Source: Shewanella sp. KX20019 | Lineage (GTDB): Bacteria > Pseudomonadota > Gammaproteobacteria > Enterobacterales > Shewanellaceae | Direction: 5' to 3' | Length of the DNA: 64,000 nt | Assembly (NCBI RefSeq): GCF_016757755.1 | Contig: NZ_CP068437.1 | Coordinates: 3,348,001-3,412,000, forward strand | Shown here: piece by piece, positions 25,989-35,439 of the stretch | How positions within the stretch are numbered: the first letter of the stretch is position 1 | How the letters are laid out: each line of letters opens with the position of its first letter | Notes under the pieces: model-generated | Seen by the model: the letters and a program-made list of their open reading frames with translations, nothing else | What the model was told of the DNA's origin: nothing | The model's database searches: none | Translations under genes and position numbers: made by a program

Positions 25989-26609
25989 CTACTTTCCTCC
26001 CTTATCTAAAGTAAAATCTAGTTGGACAGTCTGCCCGGGTACACTTTGCGCTTTTCCATCGATAATTCTAGGCTTGTATTTCCACTTTTTCAGTGCTCTA
26101 CGAGCTTCTTTATCAAAGATACGCTTAGGTTTGGCCTTGATGACTTTTACATCTTCAACTCCACCAAGTGCATTAATAGTAAAGCTAAGCTGAACCCAAC
26201 CCTCTTTACCATCACGCGCAGCAGCTATTGGATACTGAGGTTCGATTCTCACGATTGGTGTAGCATCACCATCTCGCGTCATCATGTTACCTAGTTTAAA
26301 TCCAGTATTAGCTCCACCGGCATTCACTCCACCCATGTTAAATGACATATTTGTATCAATGTCAGATGAACTGTCAGGTGGCGTAGTATCCGGTTTTGGC
26401 GGCTGCTCTGGCGGAGTAGGCGGTTTAGGCTTAACCCTTGGCTTTTTCTGCGCTGTTGCATCATCTTTGTTCATGGTTATTTCAATGACAGGTGATTCTG
26501 TCGAAGCATCGTGGCGGGTTGGACCGCCACCTACCAAAAATGCCATGAAGACAAACAAAGCAAAAGTCACAGCACCACCAATTATGAATGATACTATTCC
26601 TCTCAGCAT
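25989..26609 (-). CDS. tonB2: TonB2 energy-transducing protein
   Basis: 206 residues from ATG 26609, immediately after the exbD stop. It has an N-terminal TM helix (GAVTFALFVFMAFLVGG) and a proline/lysine-rich periplasmic spacer (PRVKPKPPTPPEQPPKPDTTPP). The C-terminal TonB domain includes RIEPQYPIAAARDGKEGWVQLSFTINALGGVEDVKVIKAKPKRIFDKEARRALKKWKY. It is short, as expected for TonB2-type proteins. It couples the proton gradient harvested by ExbB/ExbD to outer-membrane receptors. The receptor at 31238-34042 is a nearby candidate client. Confidence 0.95.
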   Translation of the reverse strand: MLRGIVSFIIGGAVTFALFVFMAFLVGGGPTRHDASTESPVIEITMNKDDATAQKKPRVKPKPPTPPEQPPKPDTTPPDSSSDIDTNMSFNMGGVNAGGANTGFKLGNMMTRDGDATPIVRIEPQYPIAAARDGKEGWVQLSFTINALGGVEDVKVIKAKPKRIFDKEARRALKKWKYKPRIIDGKAQSVPGQTVQLDFTLDKGGK

Positions 26610-26610
26610 A

Positions 26611-27015
26611 TTACTCGTTCCCCGCCGATACAGATATCTTATCGATACCCGCCGCTTTAACGTTATCAAGTACCTTAACCACTAAACCATGTTTAGCTTC
26701 TTGGTCTGCTTGAATTAATACTGCTGCCTCTGGTGCTTCTGCAAGCATACGTTCAACGTTTGCAGTTACACGTTCGATATCAACTTGACGGTTTTCCATC
26801 ATGATGACACCTGTCTTGCTCACACCGATAAAGATGTTAGCAGAAGGCTTCTTAGTCGCTTGTGAAGCTTCAGGCTTGTTATAGTCAAGGCCTGATGGCT
26901 TTACAAACGAGGTTGTTACAATAAAGAAGATCAGCATGATAAACACGATGTCGAGCATCGGTGTCATATCAATCTCTGCTTCTTCGTCTACGCTTGAATG
27001 CTTTCTACGTGCCAT
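26611..27015 (-). CDS. exbD2: ExbD biopolymer transport protein (TonB2 system)
   Basis: 134 residues from ATG 27015 (AGAGAGA upstream; TTG 27021 is a weaker option). The single TM carries the proton-path aspartate: EEAEIDMTPMLDIVFIMLIFFIVTTSFV. The periplasmic C-terminal domain follows (IFIGVSKTGVIMMEN, AVLIQADQEAKHGLVVKVLDNVKAAGI). It forms the energising complex with ExbB2. Confidence 0.95.
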   Translation of the reverse strand: MARRKHSSVDEEAEIDMTPMLDIVFIMLIFFIVTTSFVKPSGLDYNKPEASQATKKPSANIFIGVSKTGVIMMENRQVDIERVTANVERMLAEAPEAAVLIQADQEAKHGLVVKVLDNVKAAGIDKISVSAGNE

Positions 27016-27028
27016 GTTCAATCTCTCT

Positions 27029-27553
27029 CTAGTGGTGCGGCATGCTGTCTTTTAGCTTCGCTAAACTGATTTTCATTTTTGCATCAAGGCGAGTACTAAA
27101 GAATACTCCCGATAACGCTGCAACCATTCCTGCCATTGTCGGCATGGTTGCCATTGAAATACCAGCTGCCATCATACGAGCATTACTCGTCCCATGAACT
27201 GCCATCACATCGAATACTGAAATCATACCGGTTACGGTACCTAGTAGACCTATCATAGGACAGATCGCAACTAAGGTTTTGATTAACAGCATACGTGCGG
27301 TTAAATCTTGCTTCGCTTGGGATACCCAAGCTTCACGGATGCGGTGTGCATACCAAGAGGTTGAATCCTCTCGCGCTTGCCATGCCGTAATGATTGCTTT
27401 GTGTTCCTTTGGTGATATCCAGTTAAGATACCAGTAACGTTCAAGCATCAATACCCACATTACAAACAATACAGCCGCAACCAGCCAGAGGACGTCGCCC
27501 CCGGAGGCCATGAAGCCCCTGACGGAATCCCAGATATCCATCAGGAATAACAT
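27029..27553 (-). CDS. exbB2: ExbB proton channel subunit (TonB2 system)
   Basis: 174 residues with three TM helices (VLWLVAAVLFVMWVLML; TLVAICPMIGLLGTVTGMISVF; MATMPTMAGMVAALSGVFF). The MotA/TolQ/ExbB signature is GLLGTVTGM. It is shorter than ExbB1-type proteins, as usual for ExbB2. The start overlaps the ttpC stop as TAATG and exbD follows 13 bp later, so the genes are tightly coupled. Confidence 0.94.
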   Translation of the reverse strand: MLFLMDIWDSVRGFMASGGDVLWLVAAVLFVMWVLMLERYWYLNWISPKEHKAIITAWQAREDSTSWYAHRIREAWVSQAKQDLTARMLLIKTLVAICPMIGLLGTVTGMISVFDVMAVHGTSNARMMAAGISMATMPTMAGMVAALSGVFFSTRLDAKMKISLAKLKDSMPHH

Positions 27554-28908
27554 TAGGCTTTCCTCTTCTCAGCGTGTGAAGCAACGATGCCAGCGCTCTG
27601 TTCTTCTAGAACTTGTACGATTGACTTGCTACGTGCAATAACAACAGCGTGCATCAACATTAGCGGTAGCGCAGCAACTAGACCTTGTACAGTAGTCATT
27701 AGTGCCATAGAGATACCACCAGCCATAAGCTTAGGATCACCCGTACCGAACAACTGAATACTCTGGAAGGTTGCAATCATACCGGTTACCGTACCAAGTA
27801 GACCCATCATAGGTGCGATAGCCGCCAGAACCTTGATGATAGAGATACGAGTCTCAAGTGCAGGCGTCTCTTTCAGAATGGCTTCATCAAGTTTCAGCTC
27901 TAGCGTTTCAACATCAACGTCTTTGTTGTCCTGGTAAGCTTTAAGTACACGACCTAATGCGTTGTTACCTGGATTTTCAACATTCTTGCGTTGAGCCTTA
28001 ACTTTAGCACCAACTACACCAAGTGTAATTAAACGTTCGATAGAGATAAGAGCACCAAGAATTAGCAATGCGATAATGATGTAACCAATCGTTCCACCCG
28101 CTTCGATACGCTCTTCGATAGTTGCTTTTTGGGTAAAGATATTTAGCAATACGCCGCGAACAGGGTCAATATAAACACTTGGAGTACCTGATGTTGCTCC
28201 TTGGAAAGCAGCAGCTGACTTCACTTGATAACCATCAGGCTGCTGTGAAAGCTCCTGGATTAGGTTTAGATCAGCGTTAAATACAACATATTTGCCGTCG
28301 GCTAATAGGTTATATGCACCAATACGGGTAATAGTGGTGTTATGCACACTACCATCAATTGCAGTTACTGAACCTTCAAAATTAACTACTTTTCCAGATT
28401 CAGCCATTTCAAACAACTGCTCTTCCCAGAAACGCTCTAGCTCGTCAATTTTTGGTAGCTGCTTACGTGCTCCAAGCTCAGCGATAAATACATCACGGCC
28501 TGGGTACTGTGCAGAAACGTTTGAACCCGCTAGCTTACCAGCAAAGTCGCCCGCATCGCCTTTAACAACACCAAACATTTCACCCAAGTCACCTTGAGCT
28601 GTTTTTAAGTCTTCTTCTAATTGAGCAATTTTACGCTCATTATCCAAAAACGCTTGATTTAAATCTTTACCACGTTGACGCTCTGCCGCTAAAGCATTTT
28701 TCTCACGCTTTAGTAGTGCAGCTTTATCGCCACGTTCATTTTTAAACTCTTGCTCACGCTTTGCGTTTGTCTTTGATGCATTCGCACGGTCAACTTTTAC
28801 TTGGTTAAGTAGTTGATCGATTGTCTTTGGTGCATCTGCAGCGTTTGCAAAACCAGCCGTGAATGTCAGGCTCGCAGCAACGATTGCTGTAGTTATAAAC
28901 TTTTTCAT
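27553..28908 (-). CDS. ttpC: TtpC, large MotA/TolQ/ExbB protein of the TonB2 system
   Basis: 451 residues. A signal peptide (AIVAASLTFTAGFANAA) is followed by a charged coiled coil (about 30-110, with many KREQEFKNERGDK-type heptads) and a periplasmic beta domain. The C-terminal ExbB domain (about 270-440) has three TMs and GLLGTVTGMIATFQ. TtpC is the extra subunit found only in TonB2 systems, required for their function in Vibrio. It is joined by TAATG overlaps to both the DUF3450 gene upstream and exbB2 downstream. Confidence 0.93.
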   Translation of the reverse strand: MKKFITTAIVAASLTFTAGFANAADAPKTIDQLLNQVKVDRANASKTNAKREQEFKNERGDKAALLKREKNALAAERQRGKDLNQAFLDNERKIAQLEEDLKTAQGDLGEMFGVVKGDAGDFAGKLAGSNVSAQYPGRDVFIAELGARKQLPKIDELERFWEEQLFEMAESGKVVNFEGSVTAIDGSVHNTTITRIGAYNLLADGKYVVFNADLNLIQELSQQPDGYQVKSAAAFQGATSGTPSVYIDPVRGVLLNIFTQKATIEERIEAGGTIGYIIIALLILGALISIERLITLGVVGAKVKAQRKNVENPGNNALGRVLKAYQDNKDVDVETLELKLDEAILKETPALETRISIIKVLAAIAPMMGLLGTVTGMIATFQSIQLFGTGDPKLMAGGISMALMTTVQGLVAALPLMLMHAVVIARSKSIVQVLEEQSAGIVASHAEKRKA

Positions 28909-29690
28909 TATTGTGCAGCCTCCGCAGCAGGAATTGGTAACGAGAATAGATCCGGTGCACCCTGTTTACGTGCAATTCGAATACCTTTGGTGAGTTCACG
29001 AAGATTACTATCTTCTAATTGATCCCAACCTTTAGTGTCTCCGTTATACATCCAAGCAGACTTCTGATCCAAGCTCATAGCATATAAAGATACGCGGCCG
29101 AAGTTAAAGAAGTCGACTAAAACGTCTTTACCATCTAGCTGTAGCTGACCAGTTTTAACAGCAAGTGTGGTGCCATATTCACGTTCAATTGAATATGCAT
29201 CAAGAATTAGACGATACTTCTCAGCCAGCGTTATTTCTGCGCTGTTAAGTATTGTTTTAAGGTTTTCGACACGTGCTACACGTGTTTCCTTATTGAATGG
29301 AAGATCTAGAGCGACAAACTGCTCTAAAGCGTCAACCATTTTAAACATCAAAGGCACGACGCCTTGACGTAATGCATCAACACCGTTGATGTCACCTTGA
29401 ATAGATTTCATGGTAGCTTCTTGGTCTGCAACCAAGCCTGCTACGTAATCGTTATAAGATTTTAGTGACTCACGCTCATCAGCAACTGAACCATACTCGA
29501 ACAACATGTCCTGAGCTTGGTCAAAATACTTATCAACTTTCTTCTGAGACGTCGCCGCGTCAGCGTGAATTTTACTGTCAGCTTTCTGAACATCAGAAAG
29601 AGGATCGGCAATCACTAAGTTACTGCCTGCTAGGGCTAGTGCGCCAATGAGCGCTGTAGCGATTTTTGTTTTATTGCTTACCTTGGACAT
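28908..29690 (-). CDS. DUF3450 exported coiled-coil protein of the TonB2 operon
   Basis: 260 residues from ATG 29690. The signal peptide (IATALIGALALAGSNLVIA) is followed by a long helical region (SDVQKADSKIHADAATSQKKVDKYFDQ..., about 30-105) and the DUF3450 core (YRLILDAYSIEREYGTTLAVKTGQLQLDGKDVLVDFFNFGRVSLYAMSLDQKSAWMY). It is the first gene of the TonB2 operon in this and related genera and is probably periplasmic. Its molecular job is unknown; co-transcription implies part of the TonB2 energiser. Confidence 0.9.
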   Translation of the reverse strand: MSKVSNKTKIATALIGALALAGSNLVIADPLSDVQKADSKIHADAATSQKKVDKYFDQAQDMLFEYGSVADERESLKSYNDYVAGLVADQEATMKSIQGDINGVDALRQGVVPLMFKMVDALEQFVALDLPFNKETRVARVENLKTILNSAEITLAEKYRLILDAYSIEREYGTTLAVKTGQLQLDGKDVLVDFFNFGRVSLYAMSLDQKSAWMYNGDTKGWDQLEDSNLRELTKGIRIARKQGAPDLFSLPIPAAEAAQ

Positions 29691-29796
29691 AGTTCCCAAC
29701 CAATTTGAAGTGATTAAAAAAGCTTTAACTTATCGACAACAGGGTGCGTACGCTTATTTTGCTTTAGTTCCCAGTGCCTAAGCTCGTCTTTCTATT

Positions 29797-29815
29797 GTGA
29801 TTGTTAATTATTATC
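29797..29815 (-). promoter_or_regulatory. Fur-like box upstream of the TonB2 operon
   Basis: On the minus strand GATAATAATTAACAATCAC matches the 19-bp Fur consensus at about 13 positions. It lies about 107 bp upstream of the DUF3450 start. TonB systems are commonly iron-repressed by Fur, so the position is sensible. The match is partial. Confidence 0.4.
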
Positions 29816-29824
29816 TTCCCTTTT

Positions 29825-29844
29825 CTACACCTTCGAGGGTGTAG
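29825..29844. repeat. Small inverted repeat next to the Fur-like box
   Basis: CTACACC (29825-29831) and GGTGTAG (29838-29844) pair around a 6-base spacer. It lies 10 bp upstream of the Fur-like box in the transcription direction. It may be a second operator; the protein that would bind it is unknown. Confidence 0.4.
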
Positions 29845-29865
29845 ACCCGCTGGCATCATTTCACA

Positions 29866-29889
29866 AAATGTTGACCTGTGTCAACATTT
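29866..29889. promoter_or_regulatory. 24-bp perfect palindrome (candidate operator)
   Basis: AAATGTTGAC, four bases, GTCAACATTT: ten-base perfect arms, about 175-200 bp upstream of the TonB2 operon. There is no T-run on either side, so a protein-binding site is more likely than a terminator. The cognate regulator is not identifiable from this window. Confidence 0.55.
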
Positions 29890-31152
29890 GGAAACCGCTA
29901 AAACTTGTGAAAAACGAGCTTAAAGGCTAGAAAAGAATCGGGAGCGCTGTTTTTTAGAACTTCATGTAATACAAAATGATGATAAAATGAAAAGAAAGAA
30001 ACTAAAGCTATCATAACTAGCTGTAAACAAAGTCAATAAACAATCAGGTCCTACCGAAGTTAAAATTAACAAACCGTTAACACCACAAGGCGCAAAGATT
30101 AACATTACTACTGTCATCTCCTGCTCGAACGGGGCTAAAAAACAACCAGCCGTCTGATAGAATAACTAACTGACGCTTTTAACAACTGATGTTATTTAGG
30201 AGGAAAACCTTAATTAATCAGTGCTCTTCTCCTATAAATTAGTAACCTAAGTTCAAAATAAGAATAAAAAAATATTTTTTTAGCCAAAAAACCGACTTTA
30301 GCATGCTCATTTATATCCAAAAGGAACACTAGGCATCTCCGTCCTATGGTTAACAAGCCAAGCCGATACCAAGATATATTCACCTCACTATTGCATAAAA
30401 AAATGTTAATAAATGACTTCAAATTCAGCACAAATTGCCGCCAGTGAAAGTCGCAATATAGATATAGTCTGTAAAAATCCGCAAAGACTGCCTCATAGAA
30501 TACCCATTGACACCTGCACACCGCTCTGAGTTTTAGCCACTTACGAACGCCATAGAGCCGAGCATATTCAGTATTAATCATGATGGTAGCGGGGATAAGC
30601 CAGTGACTGAGTCAACTCTTATCACTGTGAAAGGCTGTCATAGAAACGGTTCTATAAAATCCATAAATCGCTGCATAGCGATTACATCGAGTTAATCTAT
30701 AGTCACTAATATTATGATACGTCCAGGAGGGGCTCTAAGCAGGTTCGAAAAATTTAATTATTGGGATGGCTGTTGTTGCAACTCTAGCCTTGACAAAAAG
30801 CCTGGGTATTTTTACTTTTCTCACAAGCTATACAGGCGTATAAACTTCTGACACTGTACTGATGTTAGCGACATCAATCAGTAACCTGTAATCGGCATTC
30901 CATTAGCAAGCTGCTGATTTATCAAAGCTACTCACTCTTCATCCGGATATTTAGCCACGTTAATTCCTGAAGTTATAGCAGCTAGTATAAGTAAAAACTC
31001 AATTAAAGCAGTTAAAAACGTACTTGCCATAACCATTACTTTAAAGTTGAATGAATAGTTTCGTTATGAGACTTTATTATGTATAGCTACTCAAGTTGTC
31101 ATATTTAAGCCCTAAATGTGTAAACACATTCTAGGACAAGACAGCAGAAAAT

Positions 31153-31187
31153 AAAAAACCAGCTGGATACTCCGACTGGCTTTTTAT
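31153..31187 (-). terminator. Terminator after the TonB-dependent receptor
   Basis: On the minus strand CCAGTCGG-AGTAT-CCAGCTGG forms an eight-pair stem with one wobble and one mismatch. It is extended by A/T pairs and followed by TTTTTTATTTT. It lies about 50 bp after the receptor stop. Confidence 0.7.
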
Positions 31188-31237
31188 TTCTGTAGCCGTC
31201 AAACTAGTTCGGCTTATATACAGTATGTTTCATTACT

Positions 31238-34042
31238 TTAGAAAGTATAATCACCTTGTATATAGAAGGTACGACCATAGGCATCAGAATAACGAGGGTC
31301 AAAACCAACCTGATGTCCAGCGCCACCAGTGCGTAATGATAAGCTAGGTTGTACATCAAATAGATTGTTAATTCCAAATGTTACTGACATATTATCCATC
31401 ACGAAGTATTTTGACTGATAATCAATTTTCGTAAATGAAGGAACACGTAACTGAACATTTACACAATCGCCAAATGCATCGACCTCAGTTACCGCACAGT
31501 CATCAGCTGACTGGAACTGATCCTGATAACCCGATTTATAGTTTGCTGTAAATGTATGGGCAAAATCATCATGCTTCAATGTTGTTGATAGTTTAGCAAC
31601 GACTCTGAAAGTCACTGCGTTATTATCACCAAACTGTCCCATACTATTAGTCATTTCATCCGGGCTTCCTGGTACACTACGATCACTTTCAATCATATAT
31701 GTACCTGCGAAATTAGTGTGTAATTCACCCCAACCGAAATCGTTCAATAAATTCGTATTCCAATCGATTCCGCTATTACTTGTTCTACCTATATTTACAG
31801 CAGCCTGAATAATTGCTAGCTCTTCTTCATTCGTTGCTAAGTTTGTCTTAGTTGTAAATAACTCTCTGTATAGCACTGGATCAGCAAATATCTGCCTTTC
31901 AGTTAAACGAGTAACGACCTCTTCCATCTCGACGTTCCAATAGTCTAGGCCAAATGAGAATTCGGCACTAGGCGCAAACACAAAACCTCCAGAATATTGC
32001 TTAGAAGTCTCAGGTTTTAAATCGGCATAACCTTCCCTAAACACACTGTATTGGGATGCGCCTGTTAAACAATATTGCGCCATAGGGTCACTACTCGGGA
32101 ACGGACAGCTATAAGTATCACTAGTAACTCCAAATTCAGCTTTAGGTTGGCCAATTTGCAGCATTGAAGGAGCTTTAAAACCTGTGCCGTATGATGCTCT
32201 TAATAGTAAGCTGTCAGTGGCTTGATAACGGGCACTAACTTTATAAGTCGTATCGTTAAGATCGCCGCTTAGTTTTTCACCTGAAAGATTATCATCGACT
32301 CCACTAATACCATCATAACGTAATGAGCCTGTAACTTCTAAGTCCTCTATTATAGGTAGAGAAATCTCTGCAAACACACCGTAATTATCACGTTCTAGAT
32401 CATATGGATCGCCAGCACTTAGAAATAATATTTCTGCATTTTTCTGAGCATCTGATAATTTGCTTGTGTATTGAGTTTGACGATAATCGAAACCAGCAGC
32501 GATGTATGCGTCTCCACCATCCATTGAAAATATCGGCATAGAACCTTTAAAATCTACGCCTTTAACTTCAACTTTTGTCGATCCCCAGTTACCACTAAAC
32601 ACAGTTTTATCAAGTGCCGCTCGAGAAGCATCATCCATTTCAGATGCAGGCACAAAAACATTAATATCACCAGCACTTACAGCCTCAACAAATGGGTCTC
32701 GAAGTAACCAACCTGTAGGATAATTTTCGTCTGTATCATTTGAAGAATATGTGACCGCACCTGAATATTCAAAGTCACCAAAGCCACCTTCTAACCCTGC
32801 AACTAACTGAGTTGAAAGTGTATCCCACTCTGTCGTACGATTCCCAGCAGGTAGAGCTCTCCAGCGAGCCTGCACAGATAAATCACCAGAATCATACGCT
32901 GCACGTTCTGCATCTGTAAGGTAAGGTACTACATACTGTTCAACTAGAGGCGAACCTGCACTTGGTAAATTAAAATAGCCCGTTGGATAAGGAGCTATAC
33001 GAGTCGTCATTTTAAAATTTGATACTGAAGCATCCGCAAATAAACGCAGATCATCAGTGAGTTCAAGGTCACCACTCAAGAAAACACTGTCGCGTGTGGA
33101 TTCAGGAACTATCTCAATTGTAGTTGTGTAATCAAAAAAGCATTCTGCATCTATAGCAGATGTATTTACTGCACATGTTTTATTTTCAGCTGCATACGGA
33201 TTAAAAGTTCGTCCGTTGACTATGCTTTCACCGGTTTCAGGATCAATAACACCTGTATCATATCTCACCCTAGCATTAGCTGGAATAGCATTAGGGGAAC
33301 CGTTGAAAAAATAAAGGTCTCTTCCGTTATCGTTAAATGAGATAATTCCCGAACTTGCAAAATCTCTATCAACTGCTTTCAACTGCTCTCTTTCGTTATG
33401 GCTATATGAAAGCATCACATTAAAACCATCACTTTCTATATCACCAAAACCAGCAGTAAAGCCTAAATCGTATCCAGAACCGCCTGTTTCTTGGGGCTTG
33501 TCATATCTAGCGTTGATATTAAATCCTTGAAAGTTCTCCTTCATAATGAAGTTAACAACACCAGCAATAGCATCTGACCCATATAAAGCAGAGGCTCCAT
33601 CAGTCAACACTTCCACACGTTCAATGGCAGAAATTGGGATAGAGCTGACGTCAATAGTACTACCAGAATCTGCTGGAGCTAATCGTCGGCCATTTAACAG
33701 AACTAAAGTATATGCTTCGCCTAGATCATGGATTGATGCAGTTTGAATACCACCACCACCTCCGCCAACTGAATCAGAAGATGTTGTGAACCCCTGCATA
33801 GATGGAAGTTGTTGTAATAAATCTGCGGTATTTGTAACACCTGACCTGTCAATATCATCTCTCGAAATTACAGTAATAGGTAACGCACCTTCTAAATCCG
33901 TTCGTTTTATCGCTGAACCTGTTACAGTAATTCTTTCTACTTCTTCAGCTGCAAATACTGTTGGAGCAGTAAAAGCGACTGACATAGCGCCACCAACTAA
34001 TGCGATTCGCACAGATTTGGCTAATAAGTTATTTCTATACAT
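31238..34042 (-). CDS. TonB-dependent outer-membrane receptor
   Basis: 934 residues with a signal peptide (ALVGGAMSVAFTAPTVFAA) and a TonB box-like start (EEVERITVTGSAIKRTD). The plug domain (about 45-175) has LQQLPSMQG, VLLNGRRLAPADSGSTIDVSSIPISAIERVEVLTDGASALYGSDAIAGVVNFIM. A 22-strand barrel follows, ending in aromatic YIQGDYTF, the outer-membrane C-terminal signature. There are internal Cys pairs in extracellular loops. The plug type is that of large receptors for peptides or complex organics common in Shewanella/Alteromonas rather than a classic siderophore receptor, but the ligand cannot be named. It is a single gene with its own terminator and a long AT-rich upstream region. Confidence 0.93.
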   Translation of the reverse strand: MYRNNLLAKSVRIALVGGAMSVAFTAPTVFAAEEVERITVTGSAIKRTDLEGALPITVISRDDIDRSGVTNTADLLQQLPSMQGFTTSSDSVGGGGGGIQTASIHDLGEAYTLVLLNGRRLAPADSGSTIDVSSIPISAIERVEVLTDGASALYGSDAIAGVVNFIMKENFQGFNINARYDKPQETGGSGYDLGFTAGFGDIESDGFNVMLSYSHNEREQLKAVDRDFASSGIISFNDNGRDLYFFNGSPNAIPANARVRYDTGVIDPETGESIVNGRTFNPYAAENKTCAVNTSAIDAECFFDYTTTIEIVPESTRDSVFLSGDLELTDDLRLFADASVSNFKMTTRIAPYPTGYFNLPSAGSPLVEQYVVPYLTDAERAAYDSGDLSVQARWRALPAGNRTTEWDTLSTQLVAGLEGGFGDFEYSGAVTYSSNDTDENYPTGWLLRDPFVEAVSAGDINVFVPASEMDDASRAALDKTVFSGNWGSTKVEVKGVDFKGSMPIFSMDGGDAYIAAGFDYRQTQYTSKLSDAQKNAEILFLSAGDPYDLERDNYGVFAEISLPIIEDLEVTGSLRYDGISGVDDNLSGEKLSGDLNDTTYKVSARYQATDSLLLRASYGTGFKAPSMLQIGQPKAEFGVTSDTYSCPFPSSDPMAQYCLTGASQYSVFREGYADLKPETSKQYSGGFVFAPSAEFSFGLDYWNVEMEEVVTRLTERQIFADPVLYRELFTTKTNLATNEEELAIIQAAVNIGRTSNSGIDWNTNLLNDFGWGELHTNFAGTYMIESDRSVPGSPDEMTNSMGQFGDNNAVTFRVVAKLSTTLKHDDFAHTFTANYKSGYQDQFQSADDCAVTEVDAFGDCVNVQLRVPSFTKIDYQSKYFVMDNMSVTFGINNLFDVQPSLSLRTGGAGHQVGFDPRYSDAYGRTFYIQGDYTF

Positions 34043-35159
34043 TGTAAATCTCCCTGGACTTTCCTTTATAGTTTTTAAGCAAGCAAGTTACCCTCTAATG
34101 AAAAAGTTGTAACCCTCATCACTTGCAAACAAATAAAAACACAGCGGCTACATTTTTACAACACATGTAACAACCATCCGCCACCCTGCTAATAATTTGT
34201 TAACCTAATTTGAAGGCGTCAAGTTGAAAGCCTAAAGAAGCAAACGATATTGATAAAATAAAATTGAGGAGAGATAAGTTAGAAAAGCGAAGAACATACA
34301 CAATGAAACAGGGTTGTCGCAGCGTGTCATAATAGACATATAGATTAACATACTGGTATAGCTAACTATTCGTAGATCTTATACAGTATACACTGCTAGG
34401 TATTACAATAAATAAAACATGAAAAAATCCCCGTAACAAGGCCGTAGATGAGATTCTATTGCACATATAAATTATGGGCTTACCCAAGCGAAAATAACTA
34501 ATTAATCTAGAAACCTTAGCGGATTAAACTTTTATCGTAAAGAAAAACGTACACTAACAAAAAGGCCTAAACAACAGAAAATAAACCATTAACCATTTGT
34601 AATAAAATAATAAACTATAAAAACACCCCCCACCAGCAAGGACTATTAAAATTATTGATAAAAAAATACTGTAGGAACTGCTTTCAAACAAAACACTTGA
34701 CAAGGAACTAGCCCGTTGAATTACATCTGTTTCACATTTACCAATACCTGCACTATTAAATGAGTAGTTCCACGCATTGCCACTCTATGTATGTTGTAAA
34801 TGCATTCATCTGACAGATTTGCACTGTTTGCGAAGCAACTAATAGGAGTTTGCTCCTTAGCGCGACTAAACTCGATCACAAAACTACGTATATCACTAGG
34901 GAAGAATATGGCGTTAATAAACGGATTTCAGTTTATCTTTTCTATGGGCTGGGAGCACTTTAATCTTCAGGGAACCGTTAAAGGCTTTTAATAGCAGTTA
35001 TCCAGTTAAGCCAAATCGTGGCGGCATAATTAGTGAGTATAATCGGTTGCATGTCATTTAATGCGCGCGCAAAAATGGGGTTGTATAACTTGTAGTTCCA
35101 ACATCCTAAGCAACCATCAGAAACAGATGCCTGACACCACTATCGTAAGACTACACGCT
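34043..35159. other. AT-rich intergenic region upstream of the receptor
   Basis: More than 1.1 kb without a supportable gene. The part next to the receptor should hold its promoter and leader. A 63-codon frame at 34800-34991 has no recognisable similarity and was not called. The right end merges into a decayed IS630-type transposase. Confidence 0.55.
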
Positions 35160-35340
35160 CTTATGGTCGTTGGCGCCCCCTAAGTACGCTTATTCCAACT
35201 TAAGTTTCCGCCCTATTACCCAGAACTTAACCCTATAGAACAGGAACTGTGGTGCTAAAATTGCGATGCATATCTAAAACAGATTAAGGATTTGAGAACA
35301 TCGTTGACCAAATAGCAAGCAGCTAGAATCTAGCAGCTCT
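35160..35340 (+). pseudogene. IS630-family transposase C-terminal remnant
   Basis: Frame 1 reads LMVVGAP, stop, VRLFQLKFPPYYPELNPIEQELWC, stop, NCDAYLKQIK. After a frameshift near 35288 it reads GFENIVDQIASS, stop. PPYxPELNPIEQxLW is the hallmark of the IS630/Tc1 DDE(D/E) transposase C-terminus, and VDGA and GYxDIV are neighbouring family motifs. In-frame stops at 35181 and 35256 plus the frameshift show that it is dead. No terminal inverted repeats or TA duplication were found, and the 5' part is unrecognisable. Confidence 0.78.
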
Positions 35341-35360
35341 TTTTTTCGACCATAACAACA

Positions 35361-35394
35361 AAAAAAGCCAGTAACGTGAAGCTACTGGCTTTTA
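35361..35394 (-). terminator. Terminator of the porin gene
   Basis: A perfect 11-bp stem, AAAAGCCAGTA / TACTGGCTTTT, with a 9-base loop and T-rich sequence after it on the minus strand, about 45 bp past the porin stop. Confidence 0.85.
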
Positions 35395-35439
35395 GATATC
35401 CACTACCCTAGGTCAACTAGGATAGTCATCGATTAGATA

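Larger units (their letters stand above)
29691..31237. other. Long gene-poor region upstream of the TonB2 operon
   Basis: About 1.5 kb, AT-rich, with no convincing gene on either strand. It contains the Fur-like box, the 24-bp palindrome and the small hairpin listed separately, and a terminator near its right end. A 123-codon open frame on the minus strand (30210-30581) has no ribosome site or recognisable domain and was not called. A small 34-codon frame (30932-31036, minus) weakly recalls a pilin N-terminus. Confidence 0.6.

Noticed and set aside
26284..26685. 133-codon frame opposite tonB2
   Set aside because: Gly/Ser-rich reflection of the proline-rich TonB spacer on the other strand.
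30210..30581. 123-codon open frame on the minus strand
   Set aside because: No ribosome binding site, aromatic/Cys-rich composition unlike neighbours and no recognisable domain; likely a chance frame in AT-rich DNA.
30720..30770. tRNA-like string (AGGTTCGAA)
   Set aside because: No acceptor, D or anticodon stems can be formed around it.
34800..34991. 63-codon open frame on the plus strand
   Set aside because: No motif, no ribosome site, and located in a decayed region.
35035..35160. 5' part of the IS630 transposase
   Set aside because: Several stops in all frames and no clear family motif; only the C-terminal part from about 35160 is supportable.
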